Positions 45,044 through 54,851 of a stretch of DNA of 64,000 nt are shown here, piece by piece. Source of the stretch: Epichloe hybrida (Eukaryota > Ascomycota > Sordariomycetes > Hypocreales > Clavicipitaceae); the NCBI GenBank assembly GCA_019022495.1, contig JAFEKR010000006.1:1860001-1924000 (forward strand), in the 5' to 3' direction. Made by a program: the position numbers and the translations under genes. The first letter of the stretch is position 1; the number at the start of each line of letters is the position of its first letter. Below the pieces are notes generated by a model. The model saw only the letters and a list, made by a program, of their open reading frames with translations. It made no database searches and was not told where the DNA came from.

Positions 45044-48000
45044 ATGGCTGGATCCAAGAGCCCTCGGGCTAAAGATGATACAACGAAGAAGCGCAAGCGA
45101 GACAACAACGACACCGATGGGAAGCCCAAGAGACATCGGCAGCAAAGTCGTGAAAGCAAAGTCAATGGCATCAACGCACCGACCCCTCGGAAGCTCAAGC
45201 CAACTGAAGCAGAGTCTGCCGCCGAATCCTCGCCCTTGACGACTTTTCGCCCTCAAGAAGTCATTCGCCAGTCTGACGATGGTGAGGCAGGCTGGAAAGT
45301 CTCAAAGCCCATGGGCGGCAGAATGCTAGACATCGATCCTATCTTCACAGCTGATGAAAAGTAAGATGATAGAGTCCCAATTTATGTTTGCTCGTCTCTG
45401 ACTGCGTCCAAAGACACCTGATCCTCACCTACAATACGTCAATTCAAATATACAGCGCTGTGGACTCCCTTCTCGTTCGACGCATCCCGATCACCACTCT
45501 AGACACCTCCTCTTCCAAAGGCTCAACACCTGCGCGAATTATTGCAACCCGGCTATCCAAAAACAACCCTGACCTCGTGTGGGTAGCCTCCTCAGATGGA
45601 AACGTCTACTGTGTGAACTGGACACGACGTGAAACTCCCGATCCAGCTTTTCAGACCGCATCTGGCACAGCAAAGGCTCTTGTTGTTGTGCCTGCTTTGC
45701 ACGCCGCAAAAAAGGAAATTCTCTTCATTGCGGAGTCGGACAGAGCGAGTCGCATGGACATCATTGCCTACAATCCTGCTGACGGTAGCGAGACCCAATC
45801 TAAGTCTCTTCTCAACCTCAAAAAGCAGGGCCATGGTCTCCAAATTCTTGAATCCAGTGACGATGGACAAGTCATTGTTGGTGCATTCCAGGATCAGATA
45901 TTTTTGGGCAGTGCTTCTGGGTCCGCGAGAACTCTTGAAGAGTTGCAATATGAGTTCTTCTCTTTTGATAGCCCTGACCTCATCACTTGCATTGATTTGA
46001 GACAACGGCAGCGATCATCAGGCATTAGAAGAGCCCAGTCTGCCTCGGACAGCGCGGTCGATGTGATCGTTGGCGGGGCTAGAGGCAGCATTTACATTTA
46101 CCGTGATGCAGTCTCTGCGGTTACATCGGGAAAGCGTCAATCGGTTAAAGAAGGGCTCGATGTGCAAAAGTACCACTGGCACCGCAAAGCTGTACACGCC
46201 GTAAAGTGGTCAAGGGATGGTGAGTAGTTCGGCTGACGAATACTGTACATCATAAGCTCATGCATCTGTCTTTAGGAAACTATTTCATATCGGGTGGTTC
46301 CGAAAATGTCCTTGTCGTCTGGCAGGTTGACACTTCAAAGAAGGACTTTCTTCCTCACCTATCGGGAAGTGTTGAGAACATCGTTGTGTCAGCTACGGGA
46401 TCATCTTACGTCCTCCACATGGATGACAACTCTGCAATGATACTCTCTACCGCCGAGATGAAACCCACTGCTTACATTGCAGGAATTCAATCGGCCGCTA
46501 TTGAGTTATCCGAACCCAAAGACCTGCTTGTTCGCCGCGTTTGGGATACACCATATCATGTTCGAAGACCAATACCTGCTGCCATCAGACCGACCGATGC
46601 ATCAAAGCTGCACGTATGCGTCGGCAACGGGCGACAGGCGACCATGTCTGGAGATTTCTCGGCCCCCTTACTGCAATCCTTTGACTTGGAATCTTTTACT
46701 AGCGTCTCGAAGCAGGCGCTCGCACGGACTCAGCCAACAGATGTCAATCTCACCAACAAAGGGCACCTCATTGGAGAGCCATTGGTAACAAACATTGCCT
46801 TCTCTGGAGACGGTCGATGGTTAGCGAGCATCGATGAATGGCGGCCAGCAGATAGAGATGTGGACAATTTGTCCGCTGATTTGAAAGAACTATTCATTCG
46901 CGAGAGACAAGAGATCCACCTGAAGTTCTGGGAAGTCCGTGGTAACGACGATTCATTGGCTCTGGTATCCAGGATCAACGCTCCGCATGCCACGAGCTGT
47001 CCCGAGAGAGTACTTGGTTTAGCCTCGGATCCTACATCGAGCTCCTTTGCTACCATTGGCGCCGATGAGATTGCACGAGTCTGGCGGCCGCGAGCTCGAC
47101 AAAACAATGGAGTTGCGATCAAGGATGAGCATGGACGGGATGCATTCTCTTGGAGCTGCACTCAGGCCATTGCTGTCGGCAATGGTACCAGCATCGATGA
47201 CGGCACAGACTTCATGGAATCCACGCGCCCAGTCGAAGTTCAAGGTAGTGTTACATTCTCAGAAGACGGCTCAACATTATTTGTTGCCTTTGGCGCTGTT
47301 GACTCTGGCGTTGTACTCGTCATCGACGTTGCATCTGGTCATGTTGTGAAGACCTTGGAGGGCTTATGGGACGGAAAGCTCCACTCGGTCCGCGCTCTGT
47401 CTTCATATATCGTTGTTCTGTCCGACGACCTAAGAGTCTATGATGTTGTTGGCGACGAACTACGTTACGGCATTGTCGTGCCGAAGATGACTGGTGTTTC
47501 TGACTTGCTTCAATTGGCGGTCGATTACACTTCGGGACATTTCGCAGTCACTCTACCAATAGGTGGCGTGTCTAGCATCGGTGTATTCGACCCAGAAACC
47601 CCAGAACCACTGCTCGTCAGGACCACGCCTCACAGAATAGTCAGTCTCGTTTCAGCGCCCGCGACAAGTGGCTTCATCGCCCTTGACGATGCCGCTCAAG
47701 TCTGGGTGATTGCTGAAGGTTCGGACCCATCATCGCTAGCAACTGTCAAGCCGCTCCAAGATCTACAATTAGATGATGCGCCCGCATCTATTGACGCCCA
47801 AAATCGAAACAGTGAGATTTTGGTCCCCGATGATGATATGGATGTTGGCAGCGAGGATGAGTTGGAAGACGGCGACGCAACTAACGGGGATGTCGACATG
47901 GGAGATGAGGACGATGATGAGGACGACGTTGATGTTCATGTCATTCCTCGGCAGTTTTTGACAGAAATCTTCGAAACCGCACCTGCATTTGCTGCTCCAT

Positions 48001-48062
48001 CTATCGAAGATATGTTTTACAAGGTTACCGGGCTGCTGGCCACAAAGCCTCTTGGAGAATGA
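45044..48062 (+). CDS. U3 snoRNP t-Utp subunit Utp17/Nan1 (WDR75)
   Basis: A nucleolar WD40 protein of the t-UTP subcomplex, needed for rDNA transcription and early 18S pre-rRNA processing. Exons: 45044-45360, 45414-46219 and 46276-48062 (969 aa). A Lys/Arg-rich N-terminus (KKRKRD, KPKRHR) gives a nuclear/nucleolar signal. Two WD40 propellers follow, with WVASSDGNVYCVNW, HRKAVHAVKWSRDGNYFISG (across the second splice), VVWQVD, IAFSGDGRWLASID and FATIGADEIARVWRP. An acidic stretch (DDDMDVGSEDELEDGD) precedes the C-terminal helix (FLTEIFETAPAFAAPSIEDM). Both introns are short (53 and 56 bp) with phase-matched junctions. Confidence 0.9.
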
Positions 48063-48469
48063 TGAGGAAGCTGTTTTATTGGGAACATGTACGTATATAG
48101 GTGGGAAGCGAGTGTATATAGATGGCATTCTACAGCATATCTCAACTTGGAGTACGATGGCACTCTCGCCTCCACGTCGTCCGGCAGCGGCGCATGAAAG
48201 TGGGGAGAAGTCTGGGGAAGTCCGAATTGCGCCATGTTGAACCGAGGAGTGTGAGTGTGATGTTCGTGGAGGGGGAGGGCATCATCTCTACTTAATGACA
48301 AGTCGGCATACCGCAGACATAGTCTACGAACCAGACAAGGGTCGCAAAAAAAAAAAAAAAATCTACCAGTCTCTTCACCAAGCTAAGCTCATATCTGGCA
48401 ATCATTTTCTTCCCACCAGGGCACCTCCCCTCCTGCGCAAGTAGTTTTTCTCACTCCACCCACCCCATC
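48063..48469. other. Intergenic spacer, utp17 to oxygenase relic
   Basis: It holds a 17-base A-run at about 48345-48361. I see nothing else in it. Confidence 0.5.
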
Positions 48470-49033
48470 GTGTCCTTCCCTTCCATCCCGATCCTAGATC
48501 TGGACCTCGCCAGACGTCCAGAGACGAAGCCCGAGTTTCCTAGACTAGCTTCTCCATGCGCTCATGGAAGTAAGCTTCCTGTACCTCAACGTTGGCATCT
48601 CGGACGAGCTATTATGGAAGTCAGTCATCCACAAAGAGAAGCCGGTTTTCGATATTCCCTTGGAAGAGAAGTGAGTTTGTAATAGGTCGACCCCCCCCAC
48701 CCCCCCGCCCCCTTCTTTTTTTTTCAAAGTTTCTTTAAAATGTTTTCGGTGCAGAACGTCCGGGGAGAGTGGATTGACTGCCCGCCCATCGACGGGACGC
48801 TGGTGGTGGCTATCGGGCAGGGGATGGAGGCGTTGACACAGGACGTTTGTGTGTCGACGACGCACAGGGTGCTTTCGCCGGCGGCGGGGTCGGGGGGGGG
48901 GCGGTTCTCGATCCCCTTCTTCCAGGGGGTGAAGCTAGATGCGGATTTTGATAATCTAGAGACGGTTAGCGTTGGGAAAGTGCCCAAGGAGGCGAGGCAG
49001 CTGGTTATCCCAGCAGCGGTTGAGGCCCATTGA
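48470..49033 (+). pseudogene. Relic of an isopenicillin-N-synthase-like 2OG-Fe(II) oxygenase
   Basis: Two ends of a roughly 330-350-aa oxygenase remain. The N-terminal part reads SIPILDLDLARRPETKPEF. A frame change then leads to FLYLNVGISDELLWKSVIHK and VFDIPLEEK, followed by what looks like an intron donor (GTGAGT). After a G/C homopolymer stretch the C-terminal part resumes as VQNVRGEWIDCPPIDGTLVV, STTHRVLSP and GGRFSIPFFQGVKLD. The C-terminal iron histidine (in STTHRV) and the 2OG-binding R-x-S (RFS) survive. The whole middle of the jelly roll, with the HxD iron ligands, is missing. So this cannot encode an active enzyme. The remaining C-terminal frame (48740-49033) is intact, so the loss may be fairly recent. 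Confidence 0.8.
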
Positions 49034-49383
49034 TGTGGTTTGGTGGTGGTGATGCGTCATGATATAATATGCAAAGGCAAAGCCGGGCATATATGACCAA
49101 GTTTCAATATCAATGTGCACGTCGACGTGTATCGGGAATTACCAGCAAATACTGTCTGTCCACTGTCCAACTCTTTATCGGGTTGTCAAAAATTCATGAA
49201 CATTTTCACGACTACGACACACTGCAACGCCTCAACTGCGTCCCTTGACGTCTCTTCCCCAATACCGACGCCTGCGCTAGATAAATCATATCGAGACATT
49301 TTCGTTACCCTGTTCTATGGTTCAATACCTCGTCAAACGTCGTATCCAATTTCCAACACATCAATGTGCAGAAACGGCGCTGC
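49034..49383. other. Short intergenic spacer
   Basis: It lies between the oxygenase relic and the convergent zf-met2 gene; no features are seen. Confidence 0.5.
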
Positions 49384-49893
49384 TTAAGCAGTCTGGCCGG
49401 GGAAACAGTCCGCAATCCCCTTGCTGTGCTTGTTCGTGGCATGTTCTTGCAGACTAAGCCAGGGCAACAAGTATGTTAGCATTTCCATTTAATGAGCCAA
49501 AAAAAAAAAACGTCGTCGTGTCCAATCGGTTGTGGACTATGCCCAAAACGAAGGGGTCCGCCGGAAAGAGGAGAGGGGGCGAGATGACGCACGCGGGACC
49601 CTTTGTAGTAGAGAGGAAAGTAGCCTTGCAAATCTGGCACTGAATGTTCATCGCCTGCTGATTCTACAGAGGCAGGTTAACGTCAGTATGGATATGGATA
49701 TGGATTGGACCAGCGAGCTCCGGCCAAAGGATACGGTTGGTATGCCACATACAACTTTCAATTGCGACTTGGCGACTTTGCCGTCCTTTGCGTTGCGCTC
49801 ACGCTTCTGCTGGGCCTTGGCTCCCTGTCATGTATGTCAGCCACAGCCGGGAGTGAAGCATGAACTCGTCAAGGTTCTTCATACGTTACCCAT
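49384..49893 (-). CDS. Small zf-met2 zinc-finger protein (At2g23090-like)
   Basis: A 73-aa protein in four exons: 49893-49885, 49824-49753, 49663-49593 and 49453-49384. The first coding exon is only ATGGGTAAC. The spliced protein has the basic 4F5/SERF-like start MGNGAKAQQKRERNAKDG, then AKSQLKVN, then one C2H2 finger from CQICKATF to HATNKH, and ends ADCFPGQTA. The family is widespread in eukaryotes, with no settled biochemical role. Each exon alone is too small to be seen as a gene; the match to the family across all three junctions is the evidence. Confidence 0.88.
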
Positions 49894-50846
49894 ACTTGCG
49901 GATAGGGAGCTTGAGACGTGGAGATGTTGTGTGATTTGCGGCGGATCGACGGGGTGCTAGCAACGAACGGGAAGTTGTCGGTCCTTTCGGGCCACCTTTC
50001 GGGCCACCTTTCGGGAACAGCGCGGGCAGCGGTCGAGGTCGAGTTATGGCGTATAGTCCAAGTGCGTAGATTATGATTCAGAATGCCGAGACGATCATAG
50101 CCGGCCAAGAAACGAGGCGAGAGAGGACTTCTTCACTTTCGGGGCCATCAGCACAAGCGCGAGAGAAAATCGACGTGGCGTGGTGCGGGTGCAAACTGTG
50201 TGGCCAATTGGGGGGCGGCAAAGTGGTGGAAAATTTGCTCCGCTCTGCTTGCTGCTCATCGGCCGGCGGGCGACCAGTTGACTTTTGGCAGGCAGGAACC
50301 CATCATAATGTCATAATGCCCCTCATTTTCCTCATTTTCCTCATTTTCCTTCCACCCTTACCAGGCAGGCATTTTTTTGCTCGAATATTCTTGCATGAAA
50401 CAACCGCCCTCACTACCTTGTTGGCAAGTGTGGCACGTGTGGCACGTGGCTGTCAACGCTGGAGATGGATGGAAATGTCACTCAAACCGCCGGCGATGAC
50501 ATATCAGGGTCAGGACGGACCGAAAAGTCTCAGTGGTGGGCTTCTCAGACCAGAGTAAGTGCCAGCAACTTATAGCTAGATGTAATCCGTACATCTATAA
50601 TATATACTTGTACAACTCATATCAAAGCTACTAGAAATTTCGCAGGAGAACAGCAGCTCATTAAAGGTCAGTTGACCTCTGGCAAAACAGGTCGTCATAC
50701 CGGCGTCCATGTTAACCAGGGCTCTTCCCTAGGTCTTTCAGACGTTCGTGTATTAGTCACACACACGTTGGAGTCAATACAGAGATTATGTCTTGTATCT
50801 TACTCCTCTGACCCATGCCTTGTCAAACAATACGGATCATGTCCAA
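49894..50846. other. Intergenic region
   Basis: It contains a triple TTTCGGGCCACC repeat (about 49985-50015) and a CCTCATTTT repeat (about 50320-50350). The open frame at 50073-50558 lacks any recognisable domain. No gene is supported. Confidence 0.5.
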
Positions 50847-51853
50847 TCAAGCTTTTCGTCTCTTTGACCGCCTGAGTTTCGTAGCCCCGGAAGCCACATG
50901 TTCCTTTGCCATCATGTTCCGCTTCGGGGAATCTTTGTCGTCTCCCATATCATCTTCCCCTCGCGTCCTCTTCTTCTTGTCCAACCGACCCTTGTTCCCA
51001 TCCTCCTTGCCCCTCGCCGTCGTCTTTCCCTCCTCGACTCCCCTCCTCATAACCACATACGCAGCCTTTTCCACATCCACCATGTCCGCACCCAGCCTCT
51101 CGCCCAAAGCAGCCGCCTTCTCGCAGAGCGCCCTGTACTCCTTGGCGCTGTACTTGATGGCGTCCCTGTCCCCCCCACAGCAAAGCCACCAGTAGGCCTC
51201 GTCGGAGAAGAAGATGGCGCGCTGGGGATCATGAACGTTGAGGAGGAGCGAGGCAGTGGCGGGGCCTATGCCGCGTAGCTTGGTGAGAATGTCTAGGGCC
51301 TTTTGGGGCGCATCGTGGGAACCGGAGCTTGCGCGGTACGTGGTGACGGCGGAGGATATGGTTGCTCTGGTGATTTGGGCGTCGTTGGATGTGACGAGGC
51401 TCATGAGTGTAGGGCGAAACTTGCCGTGACGTCTAGGTTGGGTTTTGCTCTGCTCAGCACGGAGTGGTCACGACGGCGGAAAGTTGGTTTTTTTTTGGGG
51501 GGGAGGGGGGGGGGTGAGGGTTGGCCAGGGTACAGTTTCCATTCTACCAGGGTTTGGACGTGAGCCAGTGTCATTTCCGGGCTGTGCTCGACGCCGAACG
51601 TGCGGATCGCGTCGTCGTAGCGGTAGGCATCTAGTTGCTGGAGCGTCTTTTGTCCTGGCTTGTTTTTGGCTGGACGCATGGATGGAAGATGAGGAAAGAG
51701 GTCAGTCATTCAGTAGTCGGCGGAAATGTAGGAATGGGAAGAAGACGCACCAGCGCCAGCGCCTTTGGCTTCCGCGACGGTGGGATACTCGGCTAGCAGG
51801 CTTCGAAATTCATGTTGGGATATCTCGTCGGCTGATGTGCCACGCGTCATCAT
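50847..51853 (-). CDS. Fungal protein of unknown function with a helix-hairpin-helix motif
   Basis: Three exons: 51853-51751, 51669-51534 and 51432-50847 (274 aa), with matched phases. The N-terminus is EFRSLLAEYPTVAEAK, then KNKPGQKTLQQLDAYRYDDA. The second junction restores LVEWKLRHGKFRPTLMSLV. A helix-hairpin-helix-like KLRGIGPATASLLL is followed by FFSDEAYWWLC, and the tail is Lys/Arg-rich. The GIGPATA motif is the DNA-contact hairpin of glycosylases and related proteins, so nucleic acid binding is plausible, but no catalytic signature is visible. I recognise similar fungal hypothetical proteins but no name. The second intron holds a poly(G)/poly(A) tract. Two adjacent ATGs could start it. 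Confidence 0.75.
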
Positions 51854-53004
51854 GGTGGATGATTGCTCCAGGAAGGGACGGGGGGACAGAGGGACAGAGG
51901 GACGGGCTGAGACGTTGATTTGATTTGCTCTCCGAGTCCGTACATAACTTGCATGCATGATGCGCCCCTGCCCCTCCCATGTCCGTCTCCCGCTTCCGCT
52001 CCATCCCGCATCTCGCGCCACCACGTGCCCATCTCATCGTCCGCCTTGTGATGAGCTGCATGAAATCGTCTTGATTGGCAGGGCCATCTGCCGCCCAGAA
52101 ACCAGCCCCCCCTTCCCCCCCTCCCCCACCATCATCCATTATCCCAGGCATGCAATCCCACTGGATCCCCGATTTCCACGCAACCCGACGAGACCCGCGA
52201 ATCAGCGACGAGAAGCACAAGTCACACTTCAACCAGGTCTCCTGGGGTTATCGTATTGACAGACTGCGAGAATTAGAAATAAACTGAAAACAAGGGTAGA
52301 AGGGTAGGTGCCACAAGACAATATAGTAGTAATACGTCGGCGAAACCATGAAATAAGACTAAATCGCCCTTCTCGTTCCCCCCGTCCGTTCATTCGCCTT
52401 CTTTTCCCCCCCCTCGCTTACAGATTGTGTCGCCTCCAAATGCCATCAAGTCATTTGTGCGTGAACAACGAACGACGGGACGGCCAAGCAGCCATCTATG
52501 CTTAACATAGATCCCCACGGAGAATATCATTCTACTTTTCTTCTCTCCTTTCTCGATTCCTCAACGCAATCAGTAGAGTTGGCAGCGCAAGCTACGAGGT
52601 GAAACAACACACACGAGGTGAACATGTAGTGGACGCAGCAGACGCAACCTTTAACTCAGTACACCCGTCTTTTTCTCACTCTCTCGCAGTTCTGGCCTAA
52701 CCATCCATCTACACAGTTCAAGTTCAACGGGCGGGGCAGCTCGTTTTCTCGAGATCCGATTTTCTTCCAGAGTTCCAACATGCCCATGTGGTTGACGACT
52801 GACGTACCTACATCTACGCACGGAGTGATCCATCTTACCGACGCGCTTCATCCCCCAGCCTAGTCAACACGAGAACCGAAAACCCCGACCCAAAAAGAAA
52901 AAAAGGACACCAAACCCGGGAAAAGCACGGGAAGAGGAAGTCGAGACGGGGGAACAAAAGGGGGGAAAGCAGGGGCGGGCTTACGTCGACAACGCCCCCC
53001 CGCC
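51854..53004. other. Divergent intergenic region
   Basis: Upstream of both the HhH-protein gene (minus) and the small Cys-rich gene (plus). Overlapping open frames between 51.8 and 52.3 kb are low-complexity Pro/Ser strings from C-rich DNA. No gene is supported. Confidence 0.5.
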
Positions 53005-53235
53005 ATGTGCGAAGAACACTACATCGTCACCGAATGCGGCATCTGCCAACGCCAGCTCGACATGAAAGACTTCATCAAGCGCTTCTGCGACATTGCCTCT
53101 GCAAAGCGCCGCTTTGGAAACTGCCCCCGTGGCGTGCATCGACAAGAGGTGGTTCAGTCGGCGACGTGTGGGCCGTGTAAGCGGGATCCGAGGAGGATGA
53201 TGAAGAAGAAGGAGCCTGCGAGGCGAGGTGTGTAG
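53005..53235 (+). CDS. Small cysteine-rich protein, putative zinc binding
   Basis: A 76-aa single-exon frame, with a CCGCC context before the ATG. It starts MCEEHYIVTECGICQRQLDM, followed by FIKRFCDIASAKRRF and a second cluster TCGPCKRD, ending in a basic Lys/Arg tail. The cysteine spacing (CGIC and CGPC pairs plus single Cys and His) suggests one or two zinc sites. I do not recognise a named family. The balanced codon use and ordered Cys pattern make it more likely real than chance, but no neighbour tells its role. Confidence 0.6.
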   Translation: MCEEHYIVTECGICQRQLDMKDFIKRFCDIASAKRRFGNCPRGVHRQEVVQSATCGPCKRDPRRMMKKKEPARRGV

Positions 53236-53868
53236 AGCCTCTGGAGGAGAGGCATGGACATGTTTGGGTGAATGGGATTGTAGAATCGGGCAGAAGTGCG
53301 AGGAAGTTCCATGTTTGTAACGTCCCATCCGACCGAAACCGAGTGAAGAAGCAACTGTGAGGATGGCCGTGACATGAAACCTATAATCTAACCCCTGAAT
53401 GATTTTACGACAACTACAAGCCTCATGCGAGGCAGCATCCACTGTTAGCTCTTAGTAGATATTATAAGTAAAGCTATTAGGGATATAATAGGGGTGTTTA
53501 CGCTAGTAAAAGATACTATATAGTCCTAGTAAAATGCACGTGATATAAGAAACCTCTTACCTCACTTAGAGCCACGGAAAGATCTATTATTAGCCTACTA
53601 CCCCTAGTTATATACCTCCCCTAAAAACCAACAGGGATGAGATATTGTTGCTATTTTCCTACTTTGTTCACAACGCACTCTAACACAATAGCGGCATCTC
53701 TTTCAAAGTCTAACAAAGGAAACCCAGTTTAGAAGCTGCGGTTCCGCGCCATCCCTGACCCACGTACGCAACCCGCACGGCCCTCCAATCAGGTGGCATC
53801 TTAGCAAAAAGTCCGCTGAACCAACCAAACCCATTAAAAAAGTAGTCAGGCCTAGGTAAAAAAAAGAC
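53236..53868. other. tRNA-proximal region with a RIP-like AT-rich patch
   Basis: 53440-53660 is abruptly AT-rich and TpA-rich, with words like those of the left-end RIP block, in otherwise normal DNA. It is probably a mutated fragment of a transposon near the tRNA gene. A T-run at 53859-53865 (A-run on this strand) is the Pol III terminator of the tRNA. Confidence 0.6.
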
Positions 53869-53964
53869 TGATGAGAACTGGGACTCGAACCCCAGGCGGA
53901 TTGCTCCATAAGAAAACGGGCATGTACCTTAATCTTACGCCATAACCAACTCGGCCATCTCACC
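53869..53964 (-). tRNA. tRNA-Leu (AAG), with a 12-nt intron
   Basis: On the minus strand the 5' arm GGTGAGA pairs with TCTCATC at the 3' end, with discriminator A. The D region is TGGCCGAGTTGGTTATGGC. The anticodon stem is TAAGA/TCTTA, the loop TTAAGG then T, with a 12-nt insert after position 37, where eukaryotic tRNA introns sit. This reads anticodon AAG. A long variable arm fits leucine. The B box is GGTTCGAGTCC. A T-run terminator follows. The T arm (CTGGG/CCCAG) has one extra base inside and one after the stem, so the gene may be slightly degenerate. Confidence 0.75.
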
Positions 53965-54851
53965 ATTGCATATGTATAAGAGCGGTATTTCTAAATATGA
54001 ACAATCATCAGGTCACTTTCCATCCCCATCCATCCACCCTGTGCGTAACCCCTCGTTTATGACTTGGTCTTCACCACCAAGGATTAAAAATTCGATGATG
54101 CGGAAAACTAGCGCAGCAATTTTCGCGGTTCCTCCAAACAGTGACTTAAACGACTTTTCATCCTCGTGAGTCGTGCCCACGCGGAGCCATGCTCAAGGAG
54201 AGACTCCCCATCTTCTCATGGCCGCAATGTACCGAGTCCCCCAACAACTCCCACCAGTGAGTGGAACTACCAGACTGTTTGAATTTTCCCCAGACGTCTG
54301 TTCAGGACCTCTAAAAGACCATCTTCTTCTGCGGGCGGCATGTCAGCCAAGCACCACCACCCACGGTAATCTACTGGAATGTCAATCACTTCAGTCCGAG
54401 AGTGGCACGAGCATGACCAAAGATTCAATGTGAACGTGTTTCATTTCACTCCAGACTTGTGGTATCAAAAAACTAAAATCAAAACTCAACTATGCCCAAG
54501 CATGCTCCATTGGGGTCATCTCTTCCCCGAGCGCAGTCCAAATGGCTTCCCTCCGTCTCGTCATTTGCTTCTTATCTGTCATCCTCAGCCTGGACTTTTA
54601 TACATGCAGAATCTTGTTTCCCTGGTCCTTGATGCTAATGCCGAAAGTTCCGGTATCCTGTGCGCCGTGTTGCCTCATGAAACTGAAGGCAAAAAGAGGC
54701 GCCTGAAAAAGAATTAGATGAAACCAAAATCGCTCCTTTGCCGAACCCAGCATGCAATATCGCGACATCTTGTGTGGGAGAAGAAACCCCCCAAAAAAAA
54801 AGATTAACAAAACATGTCCACCGACGCCCAACTTTTTTTTGGAGGAGCCCT
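53965..54851. other. Intergenic region, tRNA to ELL-like gene
   Basis: Short open frames on both strands have no recognisable motif. No gene is supported. It should include the 3' UTR of the ELL-like gene. Confidence 0.5.
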
